Part shown: positions 1-8,630 of the stretch, piece after piece
Numbering within the stretch: the stretch's first letter is position 1
Layout of the letters: the number at the start of each line of letters is the position of its first letter
Assembly: GCF_017876775.1 (NCBI RefSeq)
Contig: NZ_JAGIOP010000002.1
Location: forward strand, 3,038,001 to 3,102,000
Source: Mycolicibacterium lutetiense
Lineage (GTDB): Bacteria > Actinomycetota > Actinomycetes > Mycobacteriales > Mycobacteriaceae
Direction of reading: 5' to 3'
DNA length: 64,000 nucleotides
Notes under the pieces: model-generated
Database searches by the model: none
Told to the model about the DNA's origin: nothing
What the model saw: the letters and a program-made list of their open reading frames with translations, nothing else
Translations under genes and position numbers: made by a program

Positions 1-241
1 GGGGGCGCGCCCGCAGTCGCTTGACGTAGTGACCGTCGAGGCTTCCGGCTCCGAGAAGTGCGCTCTGGACCAGCACTTCGCGTCGCTGCCGGTCCGGATC
101 GGCGTTTGCCGACACAAAGACGACCTGCCCATCGGTGTACGCCAACTCGTCCGCGCGGGCCACCGCGACGTCGACGGGCCGCCCGGCGAGGAAACCGGCC
201 AGAAACCGGAAGTCGTGTGGTTCCGGGCGACCGGTGCTCAC
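1..241 (-). CDS. VWA-domain protein (NorD/CbbO-like), N-terminus only
   Basis: The first 80 codons of a leftward gene that runs off the window edge. It starts with GTG at 241, and that GTG overlaps the TGA of the ATPase gene by four bases (GTGA), so the two are translationally coupled. The visible residues (start MSTGRPEPHDFRFLAGFLAG) do not reach a MIDAS motif. The VWA assignment therefore rests on the rule that NorQ/CbbQ-type MoxR ATPases are followed by a NorD/CbbO-type VWA partner, plus similarity of the opening to such N-termini. In known pairs the two proteins remodel or load metal into an enzyme. This is inference from context. Confidence 0.6.
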   Translation of the reverse strand, partial: MSTGRPEPHDFRFLAGFLAGRPVDVAVARADELAYTDGQVVFVSANADPDRQRREVLVQSALLGAGSLDGHYVKRLRARP

Positions 242-1059
242 CGTGGTGGCAGGACGGCGTCGACGAGTTCTCCGAGGCCCCGGATCACATCGGGATCGTC
301 GGACAGCACCTCCACCACGGCGGACTGGACAGCGTCGCGCAGGCTGAGTCCTTCGGCGACGAGGCCGCCGGCGAGAATCAGCATCCGGGTCGAGGCCACC
401 TCGCTCAGTGCCGACCCGTCCAGACCCCGCACGGCATTTCCGAGGACGACCAGTGATGCAGCGGTGGATGAGTCGATCCCGGCCTCAAAGGCCACGATCT
501 CGGTTTCGATCTCGGGAGCCGGGAAGTCGAGGCTGATCGCGACGAAACGCTGCCGGGTCGAGTCTTTGAGGCTCTTCAGGATGCTCTGGTAACCGGGGTT
601 GTAGGAGATCACCAGTTGAAAGCCCGGCGCCGCCGACAAGGTGGTACCCAGCCGGTCGATCGGCAGTTCGCGCCGGTGGTCGGCAAGCGGATGGATGACC
701 ACAGTCGTGTCCTGACGCGCCTCCACGATCTCGTCGAGATAGCAGATGGCGCCCTCGCGCACCGCCCTGGTCAACGGGCCGTCCACCCAGACGGTTTCGC
801 CGCCCTTCAGCAGGAACCGGCCCACCAGATCGGCCGATGTCATGTCCTCATGACCGGCGACGGTGATCAGCTCACGACCGAGTTCGTGCGCCATCGCCTC
901 GACGAAACGGGTCTTTCCGCACCCGGTGGGCCCTTTGAGCAGCACCGGTGCACCGCGGCGGGCGGCGGCCCGGAAGATCTCGACCTCCCCGCCCGCGGCA
1001 CGGAAGAACGGCGGCGTTGACACCGAATCTTCCAGCTGCGGAAAACTATTGAGCGTCAT
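238..1059 (-). CDS. MoxR/NorQ/CbbQ-family AAA+ ATPase
   Basis: A 273-aa AAA+ ATPase. Walker A is GPTGCGKT (residues 43-50), Walker B is ICYLDEI (about 105-111), and a sensor-1-like ISYNPG follows. The length and the lack of extra domains fit the NorQ/CbbQ branch of MoxR ATPases, which work with a VWA protein to activate or metallate a client enzyme such as NO reductase or RuBisCO. The ATG at 1059 is chosen because it overlaps the end of the AveC-like gene by 14 bases and the region upstream in this frame does not look coding. The downstream VWA gene overlaps by four bases. The client is unknown; metalloenzymes of the neighbouring Rieske cluster are attractive candidates, but this is inference. 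Confidence 0.88.
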   Translation of the reverse strand: MTLNSFPQLEDSVSTPPFFRAAGGEVEIFRAAARRGAPVLLKGPTGCGKTRFVEAMAHELGRELITVAGHEDMTSADLVGRFLLKGGETVWVDGPLTRAVREGAICYLDEIVEARQDTTVVIHPLADHRRELPIDRLGTTLSAAPGFQLVISYNPGYQSILKSLKDSTRQRFVAISLDFPAPEIETEIVAFEAGIDSSTAASLVVLGNAVRGLDGSALSEVASTRMLILAGGLVAEGLSLRDAVQSAVVEVLSDDPDVIRGLGELVDAVLPPR

Positions 1060-2224
1060 CGCGGTCGGGTACCTGGATCGGAACAACGGTCGGCATCTGC
1101 ACCCCGTCGGGCAGCACAAGTTCACCGTCGTGGTTGATGAACCCGGAGTGCTTGGTCGGCAGTGGCAGATCAGGATTTGGGCACGGTCGATCGGTGCCCT
1201 CGCCGCAGATGCCAGGGTTGAAGTACGAACGCTTCTGCACGTCTTCGGGCCACGGATCGGCGTGCATGCCGAGCCACGTCGCGGGAACGTTGTAGAACAG
1301 GAAGAAGCATGCGCTGACACCGCCGAAGATCGCCAGGAAGCGGACGAACTGTTGCTTGATGAACCCGCCGCGGAGCCGATCGATTCCGCGCTCGACCACG
1401 GTGTGGCCTTTGTCATCGGTGAAGAAGCGCAGGCAGACAAGCGCCGTCTGGACGCCACCCCACATCAGCCCCTCGTAGATCGGCCACTGGTAGTAGGTGC
1501 CGGCGTTGAACGACAACGACTGAATGGCGCCGGGGTAGGAGTAGAACCCGATCGGCAGCATGATCAGGGCTTCCATCACGAAATCGAAGACGAAGGCGAT
1601 CGCATAGGTGACCAAGATCAGCCGCAGGTTGCTGATCCCAGGCCAACGGTTCTTGATCTTTCGCATGATCAGGCATCCGACGATGGTGAGCAGCAGGACG
1701 CCGTACGCATAGCCGGGGATGTTGGTCAGCAGCGGTTCGGGCACGGTGTGGCCCGGCTCCTCGTGCGCCACCCAGCCCGGAATGTGCGGTGCCCATGACC
1801 CCTGGTTGAACAGCCAGGCGTTGTACGTACACCAGGTGCTGTAGTAGTTGAGCATCGGATCCTGGAACATCATCAGGCCCATCGACACCAGCAGCATGCC
1901 GTCGAGCGTGATGCGCCTCTCCCGCACCCAGGGCCGAATGATGAAGAACCACAAGGCAACCGGCAGGCCGATCCAGAGCACGACAGCGTTGGCCATCAGC
2001 GGGATCTTCATGTACATCGGCGGCTCGCTCGGGCCACCCGACACCGGCTCGAAATAGGGGCCGGTGACCCAGCGGATGAACAGATACAACGTCAACAGCA
2101 GGACCATGCCGCCGACGGTCGCCCAGATCTTGAACGCGTTCGACGACGACGGGCCTTGTTTTTCGAGCTCAGCGATTCCACCGATCGATTCGGTGACGGC
2201 GGGCTTTTTGGTCAAATCACTCAT
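1046..2224 (-). CDS. AveC-like polytopic membrane protein (spirocyclase AveC family)
   Basis: A 392-aa membrane protein with about six to seven hydrophobic segments, separated by conserved aromatic loops such as FQDPMLNYYSTWCTYNAW and YYQWPIYEGLMWG. This pattern matches the actinobacterial family annotated as AveC-like after the avermectin spiroketal cyclase/dehydratase; most family members have no known reaction. The ATG at 2224 is preferred over an upstream GTG because AAGGGG lies about 11 bases before it. It leads a tightly coupled operon with the MoxR ATPase and the VWA protein, and is divergent from a TetR gene with inverted repeats between them. It could be an enzyme on a lipophilic substrate or a membrane partner of the ATPase. 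Confidence 0.72.
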   Translation of the reverse strand: MSDLTKKPAVTESIGGIAELEKQGPSSSNAFKIWATVGGMVLLLTLYLFIRWVTGPYFEPVSGGPSEPPMYMKIPLMANAVVLWIGLPVALWFFIIRPWVRERRITLDGMLLVSMGLMMFQDPMLNYYSTWCTYNAWLFNQGSWAPHIPGWVAHEEPGHTVPEPLLTNIPGYAYGVLLLTIVGCLIMRKIKNRWPGISNLRLILVTYAIAFVFDFVMEALIMLPIGFYSYPGAIQSLSFNAGTYYQWPIYEGLMWGGVQTALVCLRFFTDDKGHTVVERGIDRLRGGFIKQQFVRFLAIFGGVSACFFLFYNVPATWLGMHADPWPEDVQKRSYFNPGICGEGTDRPCPNPDLPLPTKHSGFINHDGELVLPDGVQMPTVVPIQVPDRDDAQ

Positions 2225-2289
2225 GATCGGTTTCCCCTTGACGATCGTGGAGGCAGTCGGCGGCGTGAGGCGGACCAACCGGTGTAAAT

Positions 2290-2329
2290 ATACTAGTCGG
2301 TATCTGAGATTCCAATAGGTCGCTCAGAT
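2290..2329. promoter_or_regulatory. Two inverted repeats between the divergent AveC-like and TetR genes
   Basis: ATAC-TAGTCG-GTAT spans 2290-2303. A second repeat has perfect 7-bp arms, ATCTGAG (2302-2308) and CTCAGAT (2323-2329), with a 14-base loop. Both lie in the 125-bp divergent intergenic region, as expected for TetR operators. Neither matches the shared operator further into the cluster, so this operon probably answers to the TetR protein. No binding data. Confidence 0.45.
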
Positions 2330-2349
2330 TCTGTGGCAGACTTTCTGTC

Positions 2350-2952
2350 ATGGCGGAGCGCTGGACCCGAGAACGCAGGCTCGAGCACACGCGCTCAGTG
2401 CTGCTCGATGCCGCGGAGGAGGTATTCGCCGAAAAAGGCTTCGCACCAGCCACGCTCGATGACATCGCGCGGACCGCCGGATATACCAAGGGCGCCATCT
2501 ACAAGCACTTCGCGACCAAGGAAGACCTGTTCCTGGCCGTGAGCGATCGTTATTGGCGGCGCTACTTCGACAACTTCGCCGAGGTGATGTCGAGCGCGAA
2601 ACATGTCGGTACGCATGAAATCGATGAGATCGCGCGGCGATGGCGCCTGCTGAGTCAAGACCGCGGCGCCGAGCACGCCGCGCTCGGACACGAGTTCATG
2701 CTGTATCTGCTGCGCAACCCCGACGCGCGAGAACGCGTCGCCGCCAAGCGATCCGAGGTGGTCGACGCGTTGGCGACGTTCATCGTCGAGGGCATCGCCC
2801 AGCTCGGCGGAACCCTGCTGATCCCGCCGAAGACGTTCGCCCAGGTGCTCATCGCCACGAGCGACGCCGTGGTGCTGGGCAGCGAACTCGACGACGTCGA
2901 CCTCTACCGCCCGATCGTCGACATGTACGTGTCAGCGATCAAGCTGCCCTAG
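2350..2952 (+). CDS. TetR-family transcriptional regulator
   Basis: A 200-aa regulator. The N-terminal helix-turn-helix (residues about 15-60) contains the hallmark ATLDDIARTAGYTKGAIYKHF, shown here only to place the recognition helix, followed by KEDLFLAV. The C-terminal ligand-binding half (about 70-200) is family-typical. It is divergent from the AveC-like operon, with inverted repeats between the two, so it probably represses itself and that operon. There is no clear Shine-Dalgarno sequence before the ATG, and leaderless translation is possible. Its stop overlaps the convergent amidohydrolase gene by four bases. The ligand is unknown. Confidence 0.9.
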   Translation: MAERWTRERRLEHTRSVLLDAAEEVFAEKGFAPATLDDIARTAGYTKGAIYKHFATKEDLFLAVSDRYWRRYFDNFAEVMSSAKHVGTHEIDEIARRWRLLSQDRGAEHAALGHEFMLYLLRNPDARERVAAKRSEVVDALATFIVEGIAQLGGTLLIPPKTFAQVLIATSDAVVLGSELDDVDLYRPIVDMYVSAIKLP

Positions 2953-4088
2953 AAGACGCGCACCTGTCCCTCCAGGACCGGCACCGTATCGGGGAGTTTG
3001 TAGGTCGCAATCCCGTTACGGAACATGATGTTCTCCCGCGCGTGCTCGGGCAGGTGCTTGACCAGCCAGCGGGGATCGTCGAACGTCCAGTGCGGGTAAT
3101 CCGAGGAGAACAGCAGGATCTTGTCGCACTCCATCCACTCGAAGGCCCGTGACAGCTCGGTCTTGTCCTCGGGGTAGTCCAGCGGCTGGGTGGTGAACTT
3201 GATGTGGTCCTTGACGTATTCACTCGGCTTGCGCTTGATGTCCATCCAGCCCTTGCGTGCCGCGTAGATGGCGTCCATGCGCCACATCAACGGCAGGATC
3301 CAGGTGAACGCGTGCTCGACGAACACCACCCGCAGCGTCGGGAAGCGGTCGAAGACCCCGTCGAAGATCAGGCTCATCACCTGGTTGGCCGCGAGCAGCG
3401 AGTACGTGACCATGAAGTCGTGGTTGTAGCTGGGCAACCCGACCGGCGGAAGCGGAAGTTCGTCGTATTCGCCGCGGGACAGATGGCAGCTGACCGTGAT
3501 GTCATGCTTGGTCGCCGCAGCCCAGATCGGGTCGTACTTCGGGTCACCCCAGGAGGGCCGCGGCTCGGCCTTGATCAGGATCTGCGCCATGTAGGGATGG
3601 CCGGCCCACCGCTCGATCTCCTGTGCCCCCAACTCCGGGGCCTCGACCGCCAGGCAGATGGACCCGCGCCAGCGCTCGTGCCAGTTGTTATGGCTGTCGA
3701 GCCAATGGTTGGCCTGCCAGTCGTTGAGCGCGCAGTTCATCACATGGTTGGCCTCGGGAATGTGGGCCGAGTATGCCGCGGGTTCCAGTACCGCGATATC
3801 CGCCCCGGCCTCCATGATCAGCTGCCGGAACGCGAGATCGGGGTTGCTGCCGGCGAATTCGCCGTCGGACGGAAAAGCATCGGTGCGCATCGCGTAGGCA
3901 TGTGCGTAATCGGGGGCGTCGTAATAGATCAGGTCGCCGACATCGTGGGTGTTGAAATATCTGGACCGCCACGGCTCGGGGATGTACTGCCCCAGCTCGC
4001 CCCGGCGGGGCACGGGATGCACGTCGGAGTCGACGCATCGCACCGCGATGCGTTCGGCGGCGGGAGCCCTGGGAGTGGTGGTGGTCAT
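2949..4088 (-). CDS. Amidohydrolase-2 (ACMSD-like) family metal-dependent hydrolase/decarboxylase
   Basis: A 379-aa TIM-barrel amidohydrolase. Metal-ligand motifs are visible in order: VDSDVH near the N-terminus (DxDxH variant of the first site), a central His in VSCHLSRGE, VEHAF, and the C-terminal Asp in FSSDYPHW, typical of the ACMSD/resorcylate-decarboxylase branch. Enzymes of this branch decarboxylate or hydrolyse aromatic or ring-cleavage acids with Zn or Mn. The ATG at 4088 is preferred over 4094 because GAGAGGG sits at proper spacing only for 4088. It follows the aldehyde dehydrogenase gene by 16 bases in the same operon, under the shared operator at 5595. The substrate is unknown. 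Confidence 0.88.
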   Translation of the reverse strand: MTTTTPRAPAAERIAVRCVDSDVHPVPRRGELGQYIPEPWRSRYFNTHDVGDLIYYDAPDYAHAYAMRTDAFPSDGEFAGSNPDLAFRQLIMEAGADIAVLEPAAYSAHIPEANHVMNCALNDWQANHWLDSHNNWHERWRGSICLAVEAPELGAQEIERWAGHPYMAQILIKAEPRPSWGDPKYDPIWAAATKHDITVSCHLSRGEYDELPLPPVGLPSYNHDFMVTYSLLAANQVMSLIFDGVFDRFPTLRVVFVEHAFTWILPLMWRMDAIYAARKGWMDIKRKPSEYVKDHIKFTTQPLDYPEDKTELSRAFEWMECDKILLFSSDYPHWTFDDPRWLVKHLPEHARENIMFRNGIATYKLPDTVPVLEGQVRVF

Positions 4089-4104
4089 CGTCATTCCCTC
4101 TCGA

Positions 4105-5565
4105 TCACCGGGTGGCCGCGACGGCGATGGACTTGGTCTCGAGATAGCCCTCGAGTCCTTCACGGCCGAGTTCCCGGCCGTAGCCGCTGTCCTTGACGCC
4201 GCCGAACGGTGCGAACGGATCCATCGTGTACCCCTGGTTTACCCCGAAAGTGCCGGTTTGTACACGCTCGGCGATCCCGATCCCCCGCTCGGGATCGGCC
4301 GTCCACACCGAGCCCGCCAGGCCGTAGTCGGAGTCGTTGGCAATCGCGACCGCCTCGTCCTCGTCCCGGTACCCGATCACCGTGAGGACCGGACCGAAGA
4401 TCTCCTCGCGGGCGATACGCATCGAGTTGTCGGCGCCGGCGAACAGCGTGGGCCGGACATACCAGCCGGTGTCCACGCCGTCGGGCAAGCCGGTGCCGCC
4501 GCAGGCCAGCCGGGCGCCCTCACGCTGCCCGAGCTCGATGTAGTCGCGCACGCGCTGCTGCTGCCGCCGGGACACGAGTGGTCCCAGTTCGGTGGCCGGA
4601 TCGGCGGGATCGCCCACGACCAGGGCCGTCATCCGATCGGCCAGGGCGTCGACGAACTCGTGCTCCCGGGAGGCCGGGACGACGATGCGGGTCAGTGCGT
4701 TGCAGATCTGGCCGCTGTTGGACAGGCTGGCCGACCGTACCCCGGCCGCGACCGTCGCCGGGTCGGCGTCGTCGAGGATGATGGCCGCCGACTTGCCCCC
4801 GAGCTCGAGGCTTACCTTGGTCAGGTTGGCCGCAGCCGCCGCTGCGACGGCCCGGCCGGCGGCACTCGATCCGGTGAACGAAACCTTGTCGACACCCGCG
4901 TGGCCCACCAGGTGGGCGCCGACGGCGGCGCCCCCCTGAATGACGGAGACGACGCCGTCGGGCAGACCGATCTCCTTGAGCATGTCGCTTAAAAGCATTG
5001 CGTCCAGCGGTGATTCGGGTGCGGGCTTGAGCACCACCGCGCAACCGGCCAGCAACGCGGGCACCAGCTTGGTGACGATCAGGAACTGCGGCATGTTCCA
5101 CGGCACGACGGCGGCGACGACACCCACGGGTTGTTTCTGGATACGTACGTCCGATCCGAAGAAACCGGTGCGGGTCTCGCGCCAAGCGTAGGTCTCGGCG
5201 AGGTCGCAGAACGCCGACATCATCATCGTCGGGAGCCCGACCTGCGCGCGGTGGGCGAAAGTGATCGGCGCACCCATCTCCGCCGAGATGAGTTGGGCCA
5301 TCTCATCGCGTCGTCCGGCGTAGACCTCGGCGAGGCGTCGCACCGCAGCGATGCGCTCCGCCGGGTCGAGCCGTGGCCACGGCCCCTGGTCGATGGCTGC
5401 ACGAGCAGCCGCTACGGTCGCGTCCACCTCGGCCGGCCTGGCCGCCGCCACACGAGCGATGGGTTGCTCGGTGTGCGGGGAGATCACCTCCACGGCCTCG
5501 GTTCGATCGCCGCCGAGCGACCAGTCGGCCTCGATTCCGAGATACTCCCCAAGATGCTGATCCAT
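4105..5565 (-). CDS. NAD(P)-dependent aldehyde dehydrogenase
   Basis: A 486-aa member of the ALDH superfamily with the usual length. The oxyanion segment VVPWNMP is followed by the cofactor loop FTGSSAAG, catalytic Glu254 in LELGGK and catalytic Cys288 in SGQICNA. It oxidises an aldehyde to the acid in the cytoplasm. GGGAGAG precedes the ATG. It is the first gene of the leftward ALDH/amidohydrolase operon and faces Rieske oxygenase 1 across a 146-bp region holding the shared palindromic operator. A role in clearing an aldehyde made by the Rieske enzymes is inference from context. Confidence 0.93.
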   Translation of the reverse strand: MDQHLGEYLGIEADWSLGGDRTEAVEVISPHTEQPIARVAAARPAEVDATVAAARAAIDQGPWPRLDPAERIAAVRRLAEVYAGRRDEMAQLISAEMGAPITFAHRAQVGLPTMMMSAFCDLAETYAWRETRTGFFGSDVRIQKQPVGVVAAVVPWNMPQFLIVTKLVPALLAGCAVVLKPAPESPLDAMLLSDMLKEIGLPDGVVSVIQGGAAVGAHLVGHAGVDKVSFTGSSAAGRAVAAAAAANLTKVSLELGGKSAAIILDDADPATVAAGVRSASLSNSGQICNALTRIVVPASREHEFVDALADRMTALVVGDPADPATELGPLVSRRQQQRVRDYIELGQREGARLACGGTGLPDGVDTGWYVRPTLFAGADNSMRIAREEIFGPVLTVIGYRDEDEAVAIANDSDYGLAGSVWTADPERGIGIAERVQTGTFGVNQGYTMDPFAPFGGVKDSGYGRELGREGLEGYLETKSIAVAATR

Positions 5566-5594
5566 CCAGACTCTCCCGCCTCAAGTGAACCCAG

Positions 5595-5614
5595 AGTATC
5601 AACTACTTGTCATT
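5595..5614. promoter_or_regulatory. Shared MarR-type operator, copy 1 (with the ALDH -10)
   Basis: Read on the minus strand this is AATGACAAGTAGTTGATACT, 19 of 20 bases identical to the site at 10417-10436. The core CAAGTA(G/C)TTG is palindromic. Its GATACT end is placed as a -10 hexamer for the leftward ALDH gene, so a bound repressor would block the promoter. The nearest candidate binder is the MarR protein encoded at 8631. Confidence 0.7.
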
Positions 5615-5711
5615 GATGAAACCGCCGTCTACCGTCAAGTCTGAAGCCCTGGCCGGCATGCGCAGCCCCATGTCGGCATCATCGGTCGAATCACATATCA
5701 GAGGAGCGGGC

Positions 5712-6986
5712 ATGGCTCGGTTTCCCAAACCGGCAGAAGGCAGCTGGACTCAGCACTACCCGGACCTCGGCACCGGCCCGGTGTCGTATGAAGACTCGAT
5801 CAGCCCGGAGATCTACGAACTGGAGCGCAAGGCGATCTTCAAACGCGCCTGGTTGAATGTCGGTCGGGTCGAACAGCTTTCACGAAAAGGCAGCTATTTC
5901 ACCCGGGAGATGAAGGCCGCCAACACTTCGATCATCTTGGTGCGCACCAAGTCCGGCGAGGTCAAGGCCTTCCACAACGTCTGCCGTCACCGGGGAAACA
6001 AGCTGGTGTGGGACGACATGCCCATGGAGGAGACCAGCGGGGTGTGCCGGCAGTTCACCTGCAAGTACCACGCCTGGCGTTACGACCTCGACGGTGAGCT
6101 CAGCTTCGTCCAGCAGGAGGCTGAGTTCTTCGACCTGGACAAGAGCCGCTACGGCCTGGTTCCCGTCCACTGCGAAGTGTGGGAAGGGTTCATCTTCGTC
6201 AACTTTGCCAGCAATGCTGAAGCACCCGAGCAGTCTCTGCGCGAATTCCTGGGCCCCATGATCACCGATCTGGAGGGCTACCCATTCGACAAGATGACCT
6301 CGCGGTTCACCTATCGCTCTGAGGTGAAGGCGAATTGGAAGCTCTACATGGATGCCTTCCAGGAGTTCTACCACGCGCCCATCTTGCACGCGAACCAATC
6401 CCCCACCGCCTACTCGAAGGCTGCCGCCGAATCGGGCTTCGAAGCACCGCACTACCGGATCGAAGGTCCACACCGCCTGGTCAGCACCTCGGGGGTGCGC
6501 GCCTGGGAAATGGCCGACGAGATGCGTAAGCCCATCGAAGACATCTGTCAGAGCGGGCTTTTCGGCCCATGGGACAAACCGGACCTCGGCGAGATGCCGG
6601 CCGGCCTCAACCCCGCCAAATGCGATCCGTGGGGGTTGGACTCCTTCCAGTTGTTCCCCAACTTCGTCGTGTTGTTCTGGGGCCAGGGCTGGTATCTGAC
6701 CTACCACTACTGGCCGACCTCCTTCAACACGCACACCTTCGAATGCACGCTGTACTTTCCGCAGCCGCGAACACCGCGGGAGCGGTTGGCCCAGGAGTTG
6801 GCTGCGGTCTCGTTCAAGGAGTACGGCCTGCAGGACGCCAACACCCTGGAGGCGACCCAGAGCTCGATCGAGACCCGCGTGGTCGACGAGTTCCTGCTCT
6901 GCGATCAGGAGATCCTGCTTCGGCACCTGCACAAGGAGACCGCGGCATGGATCGACGACTACCAGAGCAAGACCGCGGGGGTGTGA
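5712..6986 (+). CDS. Rieske non-heme iron oxygenase, alpha subunit (canonical ligands), Rieske 1
   Basis: A 424-aa ring-hydroxylating-oxygenase alpha subunit. The Rieske [2Fe-2S] ligands are all present: Cys91-x-His93 (CRHRG) and Cys117-x2-His120 (CKYHAW). The catalytic domain has Glu218 and His221/His226 (EFYHAPILH) for the mononuclear iron and the bridging carboxylate; an Asp in the C-terminal CDQEI is the likely third iron ligand. The ATG at 5712 is chosen because GAGGAG lies 5 bases upstream and the product then aligns with the start of paralogue Rieske 2 (PKPAEGSWTQHY versus PKPAEGSWTEHY). It is followed after 4 bases by a ~110-aa partner gene. The electron donor is probably the reductase at 10447. 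The substrate is unknown. Confidence 0.93.
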   Translation: MARFPKPAEGSWTQHYPDLGTGPVSYEDSISPEIYELERKAIFKRAWLNVGRVEQLSRKGSYFTREMKAANTSIILVRTKSGEVKAFHNVCRHRGNKLVWDDMPMEETSGVCRQFTCKYHAWRYDLDGELSFVQQEAEFFDLDKSRYGLVPVHCEVWEGFIFVNFASNAEAPEQSLREFLGPMITDLEGYPFDKMTSRFTYRSEVKANWKLYMDAFQEFYHAPILHANQSPTAYSKAAAESGFEAPHYRIEGPHRLVSTSGVRAWEMADEMRKPIEDICQSGLFGPWDKPDLGEMPAGLNPAKCDPWGLDSFQLFPNFVVLFWGQGWYLTYHYWPTSFNTHTFECTLYFPQPRTPRERLAQELAAVSFKEYGLQDANTLEATQSSIETRVVDEFLLCDQEILLRHLHKETAAWIDDYQSKTAGV

Positions 6987-6990
6987 ACCG

Positions 6991-7320
6991 ATGAGTACGA
7001 AACTGCCGGCCGAATTCGCCGACCTCGAACAGTTTTCGGACTGGTGTCTGTCCAGTGAGCCACAGCGTTACGGCAAGCGGTTGGACAGCACGATGACCGA
7101 GATGCAGGCCTTCTACGACGCGATCGCGCCCCGCGCGGAGGAAGCGATCAGCTTCTGCGACAAGTTCAGTCTCGACGATATGCCCGAGGACGTGCTCAAC
7201 CTGATGCACCTGCTGTATTCGATGGTGACGGTGTCCTTCCCGGTGGAGTGCTGGAAGCAGCCACGGGTGCCCGATTCCGGTGCGACATCGTTGGACTGCG
7301 TCGTCGAGCCGGTTCCGTGA
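6991..7320 (+). CDS. Small conserved partner of Rieske 1 (unknown function)
   Basis: A 109-aa acidic, mostly helical protein with no recognised domain. It is clearly homologous to the product of 13612: both share an aromatic N-terminal half, (T/P)EM(Q/H)xFYDA, then CDKF(S/P)LDD(M/I)P and LNL(M/L)HL(L/I)YS. Both sit directly after a Rieske alpha gene, so this is a conserved two-gene module. At ~110 aa it is too short for a standard NTF2-like beta subunit (about 160-180 aa). It could be an assembly factor, a small subunit or an electron-transfer adaptor. Function unknown. Confidence 0.85.
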   Translation: MSTKLPAEFADLEQFSDWCLSSEPQRYGKRLDSTMTEMQAFYDAIAPRAEEAISFCDKFSLDDMPEDVLNLMHLLYSMVTVSFPVECWKQPRVPDSGATSLDCVVEPVP

Positions 7321-8594
7321 CCCAGGCTGACACCGCGGCCGAAGTCCCGAAGACAGTCCTTCGCGCCGCCCATTGGGTGGACGTGGCTGGCGGCCAGGTC
7401 CGCTCCCCGGCAGTGGTGGTCGTCGAGGGCAACCGGATCACCGCGGTCAACCCCGAAGGGCCGCTCCCCGATTCGGCCACCGTCATCGACCTGGGCGACG
7501 CCACCCTGTTGCCCGGGCTGATGGATATGGAGCTCAACCTGCTGATTGGCGGTCCGGGTAATCCCGGCGGCCTGCCGACCCCGATGCACGGCGTGCAGGA
7601 CGACCCTGCGTACCGCACGCTGCGCGGCGCGGTGAACGCCCGCACCACGCTCGACGCCGGGTTCACCACCGTCCGCAACCTGGGACTGATGGTCAAGACC
7701 GGTGGCTACCTGCTCGACGTCGCACTGCAGCGCGCGATCGACCAGGGCTGGCATCAAGGGCCGCGCATCTATCCGGCAGGCCACGCCGTTACCCCCTACG
7801 GTGGGCACCTCGATCCCACGGTGTTCCAGCGGTTGGCCCCCGGCATCATGCCGCTGTCGGTCGCCGAGGGCATCGCAAACGGGGTTCCGGACGTCATCGC
7901 GTGCGTGCGTTACCAGATCCGCCACGGAGCCAAGCTGATCAAGGTGTCGGCTTCCGGCGGGGTGATGTCACACAGCACCGCACCGGGCGCCCAGCAGTAC
8001 TCCGATGCCGAATTCGCCGCGATCGCCGACGAGGCGCACCGCGCCGGCGTCAAGGTCGCCGCGCATGCCGTCGGTGACACCGCGATCCAGGCCTGCATCC
8101 GCGCCGGCATCGACTGTATCGAGCACGGGTTCCTGGCCAGCGACGAGACGATCCAGATGATGGTCGACCACGGCACATTCCTGGTGTCCACCACATATCT
8201 GACCGATGCGATGGCGATCGACCGCATCGCACCCGAACTGCGCAAGAAGGCACTCGAAGTCTTCCCGCGAGCAAAAGCCATGCTGCCCAAGGCTATTGCC
8301 GCCGGAGTGCGCATCGCCTGCGGCACCGACGCCCCAGCCGTCCCGCACGGCGAGAACGCCAGGGAACTGTGCGCGCTCGTCGACCGAGGCATGACCCCGA
8401 TGCAGGCGCTGCAGGCCGCGACGGTGGTGGCCGCGCAGCTGGTCGACGCCGCCGACGACCTCGGGCAGCTGGCCCCGGGGTACCTGGCCGACGTCATCGC
8501 CGTGGCGGGCGATCCCGGCGTGGACATCGCAACGACACTCGATGTCCGGTTCGTGATGAAGGACGGAGTCATCCACAAGAAAGCGGTGCGCTAG
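7317..8594 (+). CDS. Imidazolonepropionase/prolidase-like amidohydrolase lacking HxH
   Basis: A 425-aa TIM-barrel amidohydrolase starting with GTG at 7317, which overlaps the preceding stop by four bases (GTGA). The carboxylated-lysine candidate Lys209 (KLIKVSASGG), His250 (AAHAVGD), His270 (IEHG) and Asp338 (CGTDAP) are present. The usual first-metal HxH after LPGLxD, however, reads MDMELNL, so Glu72 and Asn74 replace the two histidines. The gene is otherwise intact and full length, which suggests a mononuclear or divergent subfamily, not decay. It lies in the Rieske 1 operon and may open a lactam, lactone or amide ring in the pathway; the substrate is unknown. Confidence 0.88.
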   Translation: MTQADTAAEVPKTVLRAAHWVDVAGGQVRSPAVVVVEGNRITAVNPEGPLPDSATVIDLGDATLLPGLMDMELNLLIGGPGNPGGLPTPMHGVQDDPAYRTLRGAVNARTTLDAGFTTVRNLGLMVKTGGYLLDVALQRAIDQGWHQGPRIYPAGHAVTPYGGHLDPTVFQRLAPGIMPLSVAEGIANGVPDVIACVRYQIRHGAKLIKVSASGGVMSHSTAPGAQQYSDAEFAAIADEAHRAGVKVAAHAVGDTAIQACIRAGIDCIEHGFLASDETIQMMVDHGTFLVSTTYLTDAMAIDRIAPELRKKALEVFPRAKAMLPKAIAAGVRIACGTDAPAVPHGENARELCALVDRGMTPMQALQAATVVAAQLVDAADDLGQLAPGYLADVIAVAGDPGVDIATTLDVRFVMKDGVIHKKAVR

Positions 8595-8630
8595 CGTCGA
8601 AACTGACGGGCACGGCAGGAGACGAGAAAC

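Noticed and set aside
1059..1458. N-terminal extension of the MoxR ATPase to 1458
   Set aside because: It lies wholly inside the AveC-like gene in another frame and is Ser/Arg-rich; the ATG at 1059 gives a normal NorQ-type length.
2290..2329. A further copy of the shared MarR-type operator near the TetR gene
   Set aside because: Fragments such as GTATCT and GAGATT recall it, but the core CAAGTACTTG is absent, so it is treated as a separate TetR operator.
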